Assembly: GCA_020438915.1 (NCBI GenBank)
Contig: JAGQTR010000303.1
Location: 2,292 to 7,899 of the forward strand
From: Mycobacterium sp.
Lineage (GTDB): Bacteria; Actinomycetota; Actinomycetes; Mycobacteriales; Mycobacteriaceae
Direction: 5' to 3'
Length of the DNA: 5,608 nucleotides
Part shown: positions 1-5,561 of the stretch, piece after piece
Layout: every line of letters begins with the position of its first letter
Position numbering within the stretch: the first letter of the stretch is position 1
Notes under the pieces: model-generated
Told to the model about the DNA's origin: nothing
Seen by the model: the letters and a program-made list of their open reading frames with translations, nothing else
The model's database searches: none
Program-made: the position numbers and the translations under genes

Positions 1-2
1 TG

Positions 3-161
3 GTGAAGGCGGCCGGAGGCACTGTCGTCCTGCAGGACCCGGAAAGCTGCGAGGCAGCCACAGCGGTCAGGGCGGCGATGCGCAGGATCCAGCCCGACCA
101 CGTCGCCGATCCACCGGGTATCGGCACGTGGCTGTCGCAGGCCGTCGCGCGAGTCCGGTGA
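3..161 (+). CDS. C-terminal fragment of a CheB-type methylesterase-domain protein (partial, 5' end outside window)
   Basis: The frame is open from base 3 to a TGA at 159-161 and gives about 52 residues. The segment GGTVVLQDPESCEAATAV, followed by an Ala/Met/Arg helix and a final stretch 'PPGIGTWLSQAVARV', matches the end of the CheB methylesterase fold. In that family a 'aGG-t-v-Q-p--a----mP-aA' strand-helix unit is followed by a terminal helix that closes the domain. CheB hydrolyses glutamyl methyl esters on chemoreceptors. In non-motile actinobacteria, CheB-like domains occur in proteins of unknown signalling role, so a chemotaxis function should not be assumed. The usual 'MP..A' dipeptide is replaced here by 'TAVRAA', which suggests a divergent member. 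The catalytic Ser/His/Asp region is outside the window and cannot be judged. The gene ends 42 bp before the convergent RNase T2 gene. The family call rests on a short fragment. Confidence 0.6.
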   Translation: MKAAGGTVVLQDPESCEAATAVRAAMRRIQPDHVADPPGIGTWLSQAVARVR

Positions 162-203
162 TGGCCCGGACCGACATTCGCAGGACCGAACGTCCACGAA
201 TCG

Positions 204-980
204 TCAGGGCACGCGTCCGCGCCGGCATTCCGAGGCCATCGGCTTGGCGTTGGCGAGCAGCTCCCCCAGCCCTTCCAACCCGTTATCGCCATTCAGATCA
301 GCCACCGGCGGAAGCGAAAACCGCACGTCGACCACGACGGCAGAATTTCCGGTCACCTTCCGACACGTGAGCCCGACCCGTCCTCCCGCCCCCGCGCCGA
401 ACTGCTCATCGACGCGGTCACGGACGGTTCCCAACGTCAACCGCCCGCCCTTGGCATTCTGGAATACCGGGTCGAGAACTTTGCGGACCGCAATTGTCAG
501 CGCGGCGGCATCGCTGAAATAACGATCGATCGTGACACCCGAGCAGGTGCCGTGCGCGTACCACTCGTGGGGCGCCAGCGTGTCGAAACCCGCCATCGTC
601 GATTGCAGACTCTTTTTCACCTCGTCGGACAACCGCAGGGGTGGCATGTCGGTGTCCGGCGATTTCCGTGCCCGGTCCGCAACCGCTTCTGGCATGCCGC
701 AGAACTGATTCTCCGATGGCTGCGGCCAAAGCCCATGCAGGATCAGCGTCGAACCCATGCGCGCGACTTGGCCGGAAGAGCATCGCGGGTCCGACGGCTC
801 GGCTTCGCAGAAGCTCGGCCCCCAGGTCACCACAAGCCAACTCGAGTCGGTGCGTGCGGAGTTATTTACGAACGTGTTCGGGGAGCGGTCCAGGACGAGC
901 AAGCTGTACGTCACCGCCACGACGACGACCGCCCCCAGCGCCGCGGATATCGACAATACGGTGACGTCACCCCGTTTCAT
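204..980 (-). CDS. RNase T2 family ribonuclease, membrane-anchored or secreted
   Basis: This 258-residue protein carries both conserved active-site segments of the RNase T2 family (non-specific, acid-type endoribonucleases that cleave RNA through 2',3'-cyclic phosphates). CAS I is LILHGLWPQ at residues 79-87 (catalytic His82). CAS II is HEWYAHGTCSG at 138-148 (His138, Glu139, His143). The lysine usually found just before the last CAS II histidine is Ala142 here. Residues about 8-30 form one hydrophobic helix after a short Lys/Arg N-terminus, so the protein is exported as an uncleaved anchor or signal peptide. Six cysteines follow (58, 67, 94, 146, 206, 252), consistent with three disulfides outside the cytoplasm. 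I chose the ATG at 980 over the in-frame GTG at 998 because AGAAGG lies 8 bp upstream of it, and because the longer form puts six residues in front of the basic start of the signal. It is convergent with the CheB-like gene and divergent from the membrane protein/RT operon. Roles in nutrient RNA scavenging or envelope RNA turnover are possible; the substrate is not shown. Confidence 0.9.
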   Translation of the reverse strand: MKRGDVTVLSISAALGAVVVVAVTYSLLVLDRSPNTFVNNSARTDSSWLVVTWGPSFCEAEPSDPRCSSGQVARMGSTLILHGLWPQPSENQFCGMPEAVADRARKSPDTDMPPLRLSDEVKKSLQSTMAGFDTLAPHEWYAHGTCSGVTIDRYFSDAAALTIAVRKVLDPVFQNAKGGRLTLGTVRDRVDEQFGAGAGGRVGLTCRKVTGNSAVVVDVRFSLPPVADLNGDNGLEGLGELLANAKPMASECRRGRVP

Positions 981-987
981 GGTGCAC

Positions 988-993
988 CCTTCT
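988..993 (-). promoter_or_regulatory. Ribosome binding site deciding the RNase T2 start
   Basis: On the minus strand AGAAGG sits 7 bases before the ATG at 980, at normal Shine-Dalgarno distance. It overlaps the reading frame that would start from the GTG at 998, which is why the shorter start is preferred. Confidence 0.6.
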
Positions 994-1084
994 AGCACAG
1001 GGCAGAGCAGCAGCCACCCGCGCTCGCCTCAACGAACAAGCCTCCCACAGCAACGGATCAGCGCTAAACGATCGCGAGCGAAAG

Positions 1085-1102
1085 GTCGCCCCAATTGTCG
1101 CC
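1085..1102. repeat. Short direct repeat GTCGCC-N6-GTCGCC in the divergent gap
   Basis: Two identical GTCGCC hexamers (1085-1090 and 1097-1102) are separated by CCAATT, giving a 12-bp period. Tandem half-sites of this kind can bind a regulator along one DNA face, and the location between two divergent starts fits. A hexamer pair is short enough to be chance in GC-rich DNA. Confidence 0.2.
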
Positions 1103-1103
1103 A

Positions 1104-1130
1104 ACGGAGTGCGGCCAACCGCCTCTCCGT
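1104..1130 (+). promoter_or_regulatory. Stable hairpin upstream of the membrane protein/RT operon
   Basis: ACGGAG (1104-1109) pairs with CTCCGT (1125-1130). Inside it GCGG (1111-1114) pairs with CCGC (1119-1122) around a CCAA loop. A small 1 x 2 internal loop (T1110 against C1123-T1124) separates the two helices, so ten base pairs close over 27 nt. It ends 29 bp before the GTG at 1160. No T-run follows, so it is not a classical intrinsic terminator. It may be a 5' leader element, an operator, or part of a structured RNA serving the RT. The fold is read directly; the role is inference. Confidence 0.4.
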
Positions 1131-1146
1131 AGCCGACATCGCCCGT

Positions 1147-1151
1147 GGGAG
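1147..1151 (+). promoter_or_regulatory. Ribosome binding site of the membrane protein gene
   Basis: GGGAG ends 8 bases before the GTG at 1160. The alternative in-frame GTG at 1145 overlaps this motif and has no comparable site of its own, so 1160 is the better start. Confidence 0.5.
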
Positions 1152-1159
1152 ATGCTCCG

Positions 1160-3250
1160 GTGAACGACATCGACCGTTGGTTCGATCGAACGGCTCGCCG
1201 GGGAGACCGCAGCATGTCCCTCTACGCCTGCCTTCTCACCGGCCGGTTATTCGCCTATTTCCGGTACCGGCTACGCTTCGCCCTTCTGCTCGATGCGACG
1301 GGATTCGTGGTCCATGTTGCCGAATTTCTGATCATCCTGACCAGCCTTGGAGGCTTGGCAGCATTCACCATCATGTTCCTGCGAGTCGGCAGCCTCGTCA
1401 TCAGCGGTGCCTGGTGGGGGCTGCTCGAGATCATGCGAGAGCGACTCCGGGTGTTCTCCCAGGGCCAGCAACGTGATGCTACTGAACGCGAAATTGGCTG
1501 CTGGCTAGTCCTTTCCGCAATCGCAGGCTCGGCCTTGACGATCGCCGGCGGTGTGGTGCTCACCTTCGGGCTGTCGCCTGATCACCATGCCGTGGGCCGC
1601 TTCTACGCGTTTCTCGTGGTTGTCGAACTGGCACTGCGCTTGCCTGTCCGAGTGCTTCATTCCGGCATGTACGCAACAAGGCGCATTTACCGCCCCTTGT
1701 GGACATTGTTTGCGCCAATGATGTTGCAACTACTCGTTCTCGGCGTCGGGGTCTTCATCTATCCGGCCGCCGCCGTCGTTGTCGCGATCGTTGCATCCAA
1801 CGCGTTGGGCATTTGGATCACCGTGCACTACACACTCGCGGTCTATCGGTTGACCGGACTGCGGCCGCGATTGGCCTCACCCGGTCAGCCCCCGCGTCGG
1901 TTGCTCCCGTCGATACCACCGCGCCTCGGCGCCGAGACCGCGCTAGCCGGGGTCGGTCTGCGCCTCGATGCGGTCGCGGTGCTTGCGATAGCGGGAATTT
2001 ACGGGACCAACACGCGGACCTTCGACCTGACGGCGGGCTTCTCGGGCTGGCGCGACATCGATGCTTTTCAGTTCTTCTATCTGACCCTGCCATTGTTCCG
2101 CGGCGGATACGAGGCCACCGGGCTCTTCTATTTCGACTTCGTGCGCCTGCGTCGGATGCCAGCCTTCCGCCAGTTTCGAATCTCGGTTTTTCACAAACTC
2201 TTATGGACGACGCCGGTGATCGCGCTGTTCTTCTGGTCTCTCGCCACGGCGTTGGGCCTGTACGTCCTTCCCGACGTACCGTTTTCCTTTCTGCTGGCAC
2301 TGCTACCGCTGTTCATCCTCCGCAGCACCATCGGCACCTACCAGATGCGCTTGTTCGCCGAGGGGCAGTTTGGCTTACTCATCGCCACCGTCGCGTTCAC
2401 TGCCGGGTTGTTCACGCTGGTGTGGATCGACGGCAAACCCGCGTCGGATCTGGTGCAGATCACCGCGGCCATGATCACCGTGCTTATCGTCCATATCAAT
2501 CTTCAGCATTTTCAGGACCGCGCGACGGCGAAACCCCGCCTGCTCTCCCTGGGAGACTGGGTCCGCACCCTCGCGCGGGAACCGGGTCCGGTGCATGCCG
2601 GAAGAATCACCACCCCGGAGTGGATCGGGCCGCCGCAGAGATCCGCCGCGGTCACGTTGGTGGAGCAAACCCTCGATGGCGGTGGCCTGCTCGCTTTCGG
2701 GTCTCGAACGTCGCTGGTTTTTTACCGGAAAGCCGGATGCGGCGATTCCGAGGTTCAGCCTCACCTGGTGTTACAAGCTGTCACCGGCGGCGCCGCGAAT
2801 CGTGGCCAGTACTGGCAGACTCCGAGTGTCAATGGGCGTGCCGCGCTGGACCGGGTCATTGCTGAGAACTGGATTCACTCCCGCGCTGACGGGTCGGCGC
2901 TATCGGAGGATCCAGAAACCCTGAAGGCCGAGTTCGTTTCGCAGTTTCCCGACGGCATCGTTTTGGACCTGCAAACACGCGTTGGAGAACGAGAGATGCG
3001 CAACGTCAGCCTCGCAGTTCTCGCCGCCATCCTGCCCGCAGCGATGCGCAGTCTCCAAGAGGGCACGGCTGTTATTACGGTGTCAGGACGCCGGATAACT
3101 CCGCTATTTAACCGGGGGAAGTTACGCCTGATATTCGTGCTGCCAACAGACACCGAACCTCAACAGTTGCGACACTGGCTGCAGATCGTGAAGGCGTGGC
3201 AAGTCGGCGGCCGCACCCCCGAAAGCGTGAGTGATGTCCACACCAAGTGA
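1160..3250 (+). CDS. Multi-pass membrane protein (MATE/Wzx flippase-like topology) with an unrecognised cytosolic C-terminal domain; first gene of the RT operon
   Basis: The product is 696 residues from the GTG at 1160. Residues about 46-450 contain around 12 hydrophobic segments (roughly 46-73, 77-92, 114-138, 147-165, 181-202, 203-227, 260-280, 300-312, 345-370, 373-388, 402-422, 430-448). Arg-rich loops lie between them, and a loop near 232-258 splits the helices into two halves. This arrangement resembles MOP-superfamily flippases (MATE/Wzx/MurJ-like), but no signature motif settles it. The remaining 240 residues are soluble and mixed alpha/beta. They include a Gly-rich turn (DGGGLLAFGSRTSLVFY, about 506-522), a helix MRNVSLAVLAAILPAAMRSL (about 613-632), and a strand RLIFVLP (656-662) near the end. 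I do not recognise this domain. The stop codon lies inside the RT gene (20-bp overlap), so the two are very likely co-transcribed and translationally coupled. Several stretches are near 50% G+C, lower than the flanks. A transporter, a membrane-attached sensor, or a membrane-disrupting effector partnered with the RT are all possible. Confidence 0.85.
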   Translation: MNDIDRWFDRTARRGDRSMSLYACLLTGRLFAYFRYRLRFALLLDATGFVVHVAEFLIILTSLGGLAAFTIMFLRVGSLVISGAWWGLLEIMRERLRVFSQGQQRDATEREIGCWLVLSAIAGSALTIAGGVVLTFGLSPDHHAVGRFYAFLVVVELALRLPVRVLHSGMYATRRIYRPLWTLFAPMMLQLLVLGVGVFIYPAAAVVVAIVASNALGIWITVHYTLAVYRLTGLRPRLASPGQPPRRLLPSIPPRLGAETALAGVGLRLDAVAVLAIAGIYGTNTRTFDLTAGFSGWRDIDAFQFFYLTLPLFRGGYEATGLFYFDFVRLRRMPAFRQFRISVFHKLLWTTPVIALFFWSLATALGLYVLPDVPFSFLLALLPLFILRSTIGTYQMRLFAEGQFGLLIATVAFTAGLFTLVWIDGKPASDLVQITAAMITVLIVHINLQHFQDRATAKPRLLSLGDWVRTLAREPGPVHAGRITTPEWIGPPQRSAAVTLVEQTLDGGGLLAFGSRTSLVFYRKAGCGDSEVQPHLVLQAVTGGAANRGQYWQTPSVNGRAALDRVIAENWIHSRADGSALSEDPETLKAEFVSQFPDGIVLDLQTRVGEREMRNVSLAVLAAILPAAMRSLQEGTAVITVSGRRITPLFNRGKLRLIFVLPTDTEPQQLRHWLQIVKAWQVGGRTPESVSDVHTK
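3221..3225 (+). promoter_or_regulatory. Weak ribosome binding site for the RT, inside the upstream gene
   Basis: GAAAG lies 5 bases before the GTG at 3231 and 8 bases before the adjacent ATG at 3234. It is weak and lies in translated sequence, so initiation of the RT probably depends on ribosomes finishing the membrane protein gene at 3248-3250. Confidence 0.3.
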
Positions 3251-4574
3251 GCCTGTAGACATCGGGCGACGGCTGGCGGATGCCCGAACCTATGAAGACG
3301 CCATCCTGCGAATCTTCGCCAAACGCAGTGAACGCGGCCAAACATTCAACGAAGCTGCTTGCGGGGTAAGCTATTTCAGCACTGCCACCCAAAGGCGGAC
3401 ACTTTCCAAAGCTATCGCACGCAGCGTCGCAGCCGGCGAGTACCGCCCGCAGCCGGTAGACCTATGGTTTCTGGAAACCAAAGACAAGGTTCGCGCCGCC
3501 CATACGCCGACGTTCGTCGACCACGTAGTCGGTTCTGCACTGTTCAGACTCCTTTCACACAACGCTCGCTGCTACGGCCTGCCCGGGGTCTATTCCTATC
3601 TACCGGGCTTGACCAACGTGTCGGCAATGCGAGCATTCGCCGGCTTCATCCGCGCCCATCGCGAGCGCGTCGGTACCAAAGGCCCGCCACTGTATGTGCT
3701 GCAGTCCGATTTCGCCCGCTATGGCGACGACCTTCCCGTCGGCCCGGACGCCGCGTTGTGGCCGATCCTGCGTGAGGTCGCGTCACTCGGCAGCTCAAAC
3801 GACGAGATCGAGCCTAGTGCATGGGATCTCATCGCTTCGCTGGTGCGTCCTGTGGTGCGCGATGCCGACGGCGCACAGTTCACCCGACTCAACGGCATCG
3901 CCATGGGAACAGCTCTGGTGCCGTTGCTGGGAAATCTGGCCGTTGTCCCGATCGACGCAGCGATCAACTCGATCCCCGGGGTCTTCTACGCCCGCTACAA
4001 CGACGATTTCATCATCGCCCATGCCGATCCTGAAGCGCTCCATGAGGCCGATCTACGCATCGATTCGCTGCTGCCCGAACTCGGCGTGACGCGCAAAATC
4101 GCCAAGGAACTGCGCACCGCCCTCAGCGCTCACGGACAGTCGTGCGCGGAAAATCCGGCGTTCCGGGGGCGCGACCGGATCGACTGCCTCGGCTTGTCGG
4201 TCACCCATGCCGGAACCATGACCTTGGGCCCCCATCGGCTGCGTCGTTTCGTCGGACGGGTCGCAACACGGCTCGACGCCGCGGCCCCTGCCTTGTCCCA
4301 GATGCAGGTCAGCGAGCGGGCCTGGCACCTCGTGGCGGCGACCAACGTCATGCTGGACGTGCGGAGCCCGTTCGCGGTTGCCGGGCTGTCCGCGCTCCTT
4401 GACTCGACCACTGACCGCGGGACGCTCAAGGATCTCGACTTTCGGATTGCCCGCAAAATTGTTCAGGTAGCCACCGGGACACCGGGAGTCCGCGGCTTCC
4501 GGAAACTGCCGCCCGGGATGCTACGGCGCGACATCGGGCTGGTATCGCTGGTCCACCTGCGAAACTTGCGGTAG
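3231..4574 (+). CDS. Free-standing reverse transcriptase of uncertain group (UG/Abi/DRT-like or other non-intron RT), YNDD active site
   Basis: This 447-residue protein shows the RT blocks in order. A fingers/palm entry runs from TPTFVDHVV (92-100) to YSYLPG (121-126), matching the 'PT..DRvV' to 'sYgfRPG' stretch of group II-like RTs. Motif A is LQSDFARYGDD (157-167, catalytic Asp160). Motif B is MGTALVPLLGNL (225-236), parallel to QGxPLSPLLANI. The catalytic box is RYNDD (255-259, Asp258/Asp259). Motif D is about RKIAKE (288-293). A 'CLGLSV..AG' strand unit (319-328) and a helical thumb-like region follow, ending GFRKLPPGML and SLVHLRN. The first 80 residues are helical and match nothing I know. 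There is no maturase X, HNH endonuclease, Cas1 or nitrilase domain, which argues against an intron RT, a CRISPR-associated RT and DRT type 1. It is expected to make cDNA or untemplated DNA; the template is unknown. It overlaps the membrane protein gene by 20 bp. The start is GTG at 3231 or ATG at 3234, one codon apart. Confidence is high for RT, low for subgroup. Confidence 0.92.
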   Translation: MMSTPSEPVDIGRRLADARTYEDAILRIFAKRSERGQTFNEAACGVSYFSTATQRRTLSKAIARSVAAGEYRPQPVDLWFLETKDKVRAAHTPTFVDHVVGSALFRLLSHNARCYGLPGVYSYLPGLTNVSAMRAFAGFIRAHRERVGTKGPPLYVLQSDFARYGDDLPVGPDAALWPILREVASLGSSNDEIEPSAWDLIASLVRPVVRDADGAQFTRLNGIAMGTALVPLLGNLAVVPIDAAINSIPGVFYARYNDDFIIAHADPEALHEADLRIDSLLPELGVTRKIAKELRTALSAHGQSCAENPAFRGRDRIDCLGLSVTHAGTMTLGPHRLRRFVGRVATRLDAAAPALSQMQVSERAWHLVAATNVMLDVRSPFAVAGLSALLDSTTDRGTLKDLDFRIARKIVQVATGTPGVRGFRKLPPGMLRRDIGLVSLVHLRNLR

Positions 4575-4594
4575 TGCTGACCTGCGATTAAGCT
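4566..4594 (+). promoter_or_regulatory. Possible promoter for the downstream leader/hypothetical gene
   Basis: TTGCGG (4566-4571) and TAAGCT (4589-4594) are separated by 17 bases. They fit a mycobacterial housekeeping promoter (TTGNNN and TANNNT). The -35 overlaps the last codons of the RT gene. Transcription would begin near 4601 and give a leader of about 170 nt before the ATG at 4773, or a separate small RNA. This is a sequence-fit call only. Confidence 0.25.
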
Positions 4595-4705
4595 CCCCCT
4601 AGGCGCGGATCCCGCTCTCACGCGGTTTCTTCGAAGGGCTACAGAGGTTGCGGCTTTCGGTTCTTCACTTTTGTGTTTTTTCCCGCGCCCCCATGCCCGT
4701 TGCAC

Positions 4706-4720
4706 GGCGATCTCATCGCC
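4706..4720. promoter_or_regulatory. Inverted repeat GGCGAT-CTC-ATCGCC (candidate operator half)
   Basis: A perfect 6-bp inverted repeat with a 3-bp spacer. It directly abuts the next palindrome, with no base between them, and lies 53-67 bp before the ATG at 4773. The compact dyad suggests a repressor or activator site. Confidence 0.35.
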
Positions 4721-4736
4721 AATTTGGTACCAAATT
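4721..4736. promoter_or_regulatory. Perfect 16-bp palindrome AATTTGGTACCAAATT (candidate operator)
   Basis: All 16 bases read identically on both strands. It is AT-rich in an otherwise GC-rich region, which makes chance less likely. Symmetry and length fit a dimeric regulator of TetR or similar type, located 37-52 bp before the start of the small hypothetical gene. No regulator gene is visible in the window, so it would be controlled from elsewhere. Confidence 0.5.
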
Positions 4737-4744
4737 ACCCACGG

Positions 4745-4760
4745 GCCGCCGACGTGCGGC
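4745..4760 (+). promoter_or_regulatory. Hairpin GCCGC-N6-GCGGC just before the ribosome binding site
   Basis: GCCGC (4745-4749) pairs with GCGGC (4756-4760) around CGACGT. The stem ends directly at the AAGG (4761-4764) that serves the ATG at 4773, so in the transcript it could influence ribosome access. The stem is only 5 bp. Confidence 0.3.
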
Positions 4761-4772
4761 AAGGTTGACATC

Positions 4773-5180
4773 ATGGTGAGCCAGAAGATTCCCAGCGTTA
4801 GTGACATCAAAGCCGCCGCGCAGGCGGCAGCAGACACAGCACAGCTTGCCGCTACCAGTGCCATGCGGATCCCTCCCGCGTCGATCCAGCTCGCTGCCGA
4901 AATGCCGGACCTCATCGAGAACTTGGCGTCGGCAACCGAGCGGCTCAACACGGCGATCGATCGCGCCGAGCGCTACCTCGCGCTCGCCGATCCGATGATC
5001 CGCACCCTGGATGCGCTGCTGCCCCAACTCGAAGCACTCGTCGCGACCGGAAACGACCTGTACAGCGCCGCCTCCTCGTTACCCGGGGTGTCTGCACTCG
5101 GGCGGTTTACGGCCCGCGGTGCGGAGGCCCCGGCCACCGGCAAACCGAGAAAAGGCCGGTCTTCGAAGCCGAAGCCCTAG
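4773..5180 (+). CDS. Small helical/coiled-coil hypothetical protein with basic tail
   Basis: The product is 135 residues. The ATG at 4773 is chosen because AAGG (4761-4764) lies 8 bases upstream and because translation from the more distal GTG at 4671 would add an unlikely 34-residue Cys/Pro-rich extension that crosses the palindromes. The protein is Ala/Leu-rich and almost wholly helical. It has amphipathic heptad-like stretches at about 10-30, 38-70 and 72-102 (for example TERLNTAIDRAERYLALAD, 55-73), then LPGVSALGRF (103-112) and a disordered Ala/Pro then Lys/Arg/Ser/Pro tail (116-135). It has no signal peptide or membrane segment. The look resembles mycobacterial conserved hypothetical proteins with phasin- or apolipoprotein-like amphipathic helices. 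I do not recognise a specific family and give no function. The gene is followed after 3 bp by the DUF2784 gene, so the two probably form an operon, possibly controlled by the upstream palindromes. Confidence 0.8.
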   Translation: MVSQKIPSVSDIKAAAQAAADTAQLAATSAMRIPPASIQLAAEMPDLIENLASATERLNTAIDRAERYLALADPMIRTLDALLPQLEALVATGNDLYSAASSLPGVSALGRFTARGAEAPATGKPRKGRSSKPKP

Positions 5181-5183
5181 TCG

Positions 5184-5561
5184 GTGTCGAGAACCCCGGC
5201 GCGGTGGATCCCGGCGGTCGCGGTCGGCGCGACGGTCGCCGCCCACCTGGGTTTCCTGATCTACCTGCCCAGCGGGGGATTCCTGGCCCTGCGGTGGCGA
5301 CGCAGTCGGTGGCTGCATGCGGCGGCAGTCGGCTGGGGCCTCGCGGTCGTTTACCTAGACGTTCCGTGCCCGCTGACCGTGCTGGAGGACAAGGTTCGCG
5401 CGAAGGCTGGAATGGCGGCCCTACCGACGGGCGGTTTCGTCGGCCACTACGTGGAGGGCCTCGCCTATCCTGCAGGTGCGACCGGTCGGGCCCAGCAGAC
5501 CGCCTTCGTAGCGGCGGCGATCTCCTGGCTCACACTCGCCATCAGCGCACGAAGACGCTGA
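5184..5561 (+). CDS. DUF2784 family membrane protein
   Basis: The 125-residue product has the DUF2784 hallmarks. An N-terminal membrane helix runs from about 9 to 36 with a His near its middle (His21) and a Gly-Gly (31-32). A second helix follows WLH (43-45 to about 60). The motif CPLTVLED is at 62-69, and the GHYVEGLAYP segment at 87-96 matches the family's 'F-HY----YP' signature. A final helix spans about 106-121 before an Arg-rich end. Family members are small integral membrane proteins in bacteria; their biochemical role is not known, and the conserved His, Cys and Glu could bind metal or a cofactor. The GTG at 5184 begins 3 bp after the previous stop without a strong Shine-Dalgarno, so translational coupling is likely. 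G+C is markedly high (over 75% in one sampled 60-base line), as expected for core sequence of this genome. Confidence 0.85.
   Translation: MSRTPARWIPAVAVGATVAAHLGFLIYLPSGGFLALRWRRSRWLHAAAVGWGLAVVYLDVPCPLTVLEDKVRAKAGMAALPTGGFVGHYVEGLAYPAGATGRAQQTAFVAAAISWLTLAISARRR

Larger units (their letters stand above)
4575..4772. other. Intergenic region between the RT operon and the next operon
   Basis: No coding sequence is supported in these 198 bases. The first two-thirds hold a T-rich patch (TTTTGTGTTTTTT, about 4670-4682) without a convincing preceding stem, so I do not call a terminator. GGCGCGG (4602-4608) and CCGCGCC (4683-4689) are complementary and could close a long-range structure, but a 7-bp match is expected by chance here. 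The last third carries the three inverted repeats listed separately. The RT frame ends cleanly at 4574, and the frame of the next gene continues upstream to 4671 only as a non-conserved-looking Cys/Pro/His stretch. Confidence 0.5.

Noticed and set aside
418..840. Minus-strand frame of 140 codons overlapping RNase T2
   Set aside because: It lies wholly within the RNase T2 gene, whose active-site motifs are unambiguous; no family features of its own.
1699..2865. Long plus-strand open frame (388 codons) inside the membrane protein gene
   Set aside because: Arg/His/Pro-rich composition without motifs, in another frame of a gene with clear membrane helices; a typical shadow in GC-rich DNA.
3231..4574. 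Group II intron or diversity-generating retroelement explanation for the RT
   Set aside because: No maturase or endonuclease domain, no intron domain V-like hairpin noticed beside it, no near-identical template/variable repeats seen, and motif B lacks the DGR SQ signature. A repeat search over a larger region could still change this.
3231..4574. Retron explanation for the RT
   Set aside because: No recognisable msr-msd inverted-repeat structure immediately upstream, where the membrane protein gene overlaps the RT, and motifs are not retron-like.
4629..4637. CTTCGAAG motif also present near 5161 as a possible repeat pair or attachment site
   Set aside because: An 8-bp self-complementary word with no shared flanks; the second copy lies in coding sequence, so chance is enough.
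4463..4951. Minus-strand frame of 162 codons across the RT end, gap and small hypothetical gene
   Set aside because: It overlaps two supported plus-strand genes and the palindromes; no plausible start context or motifs seen.
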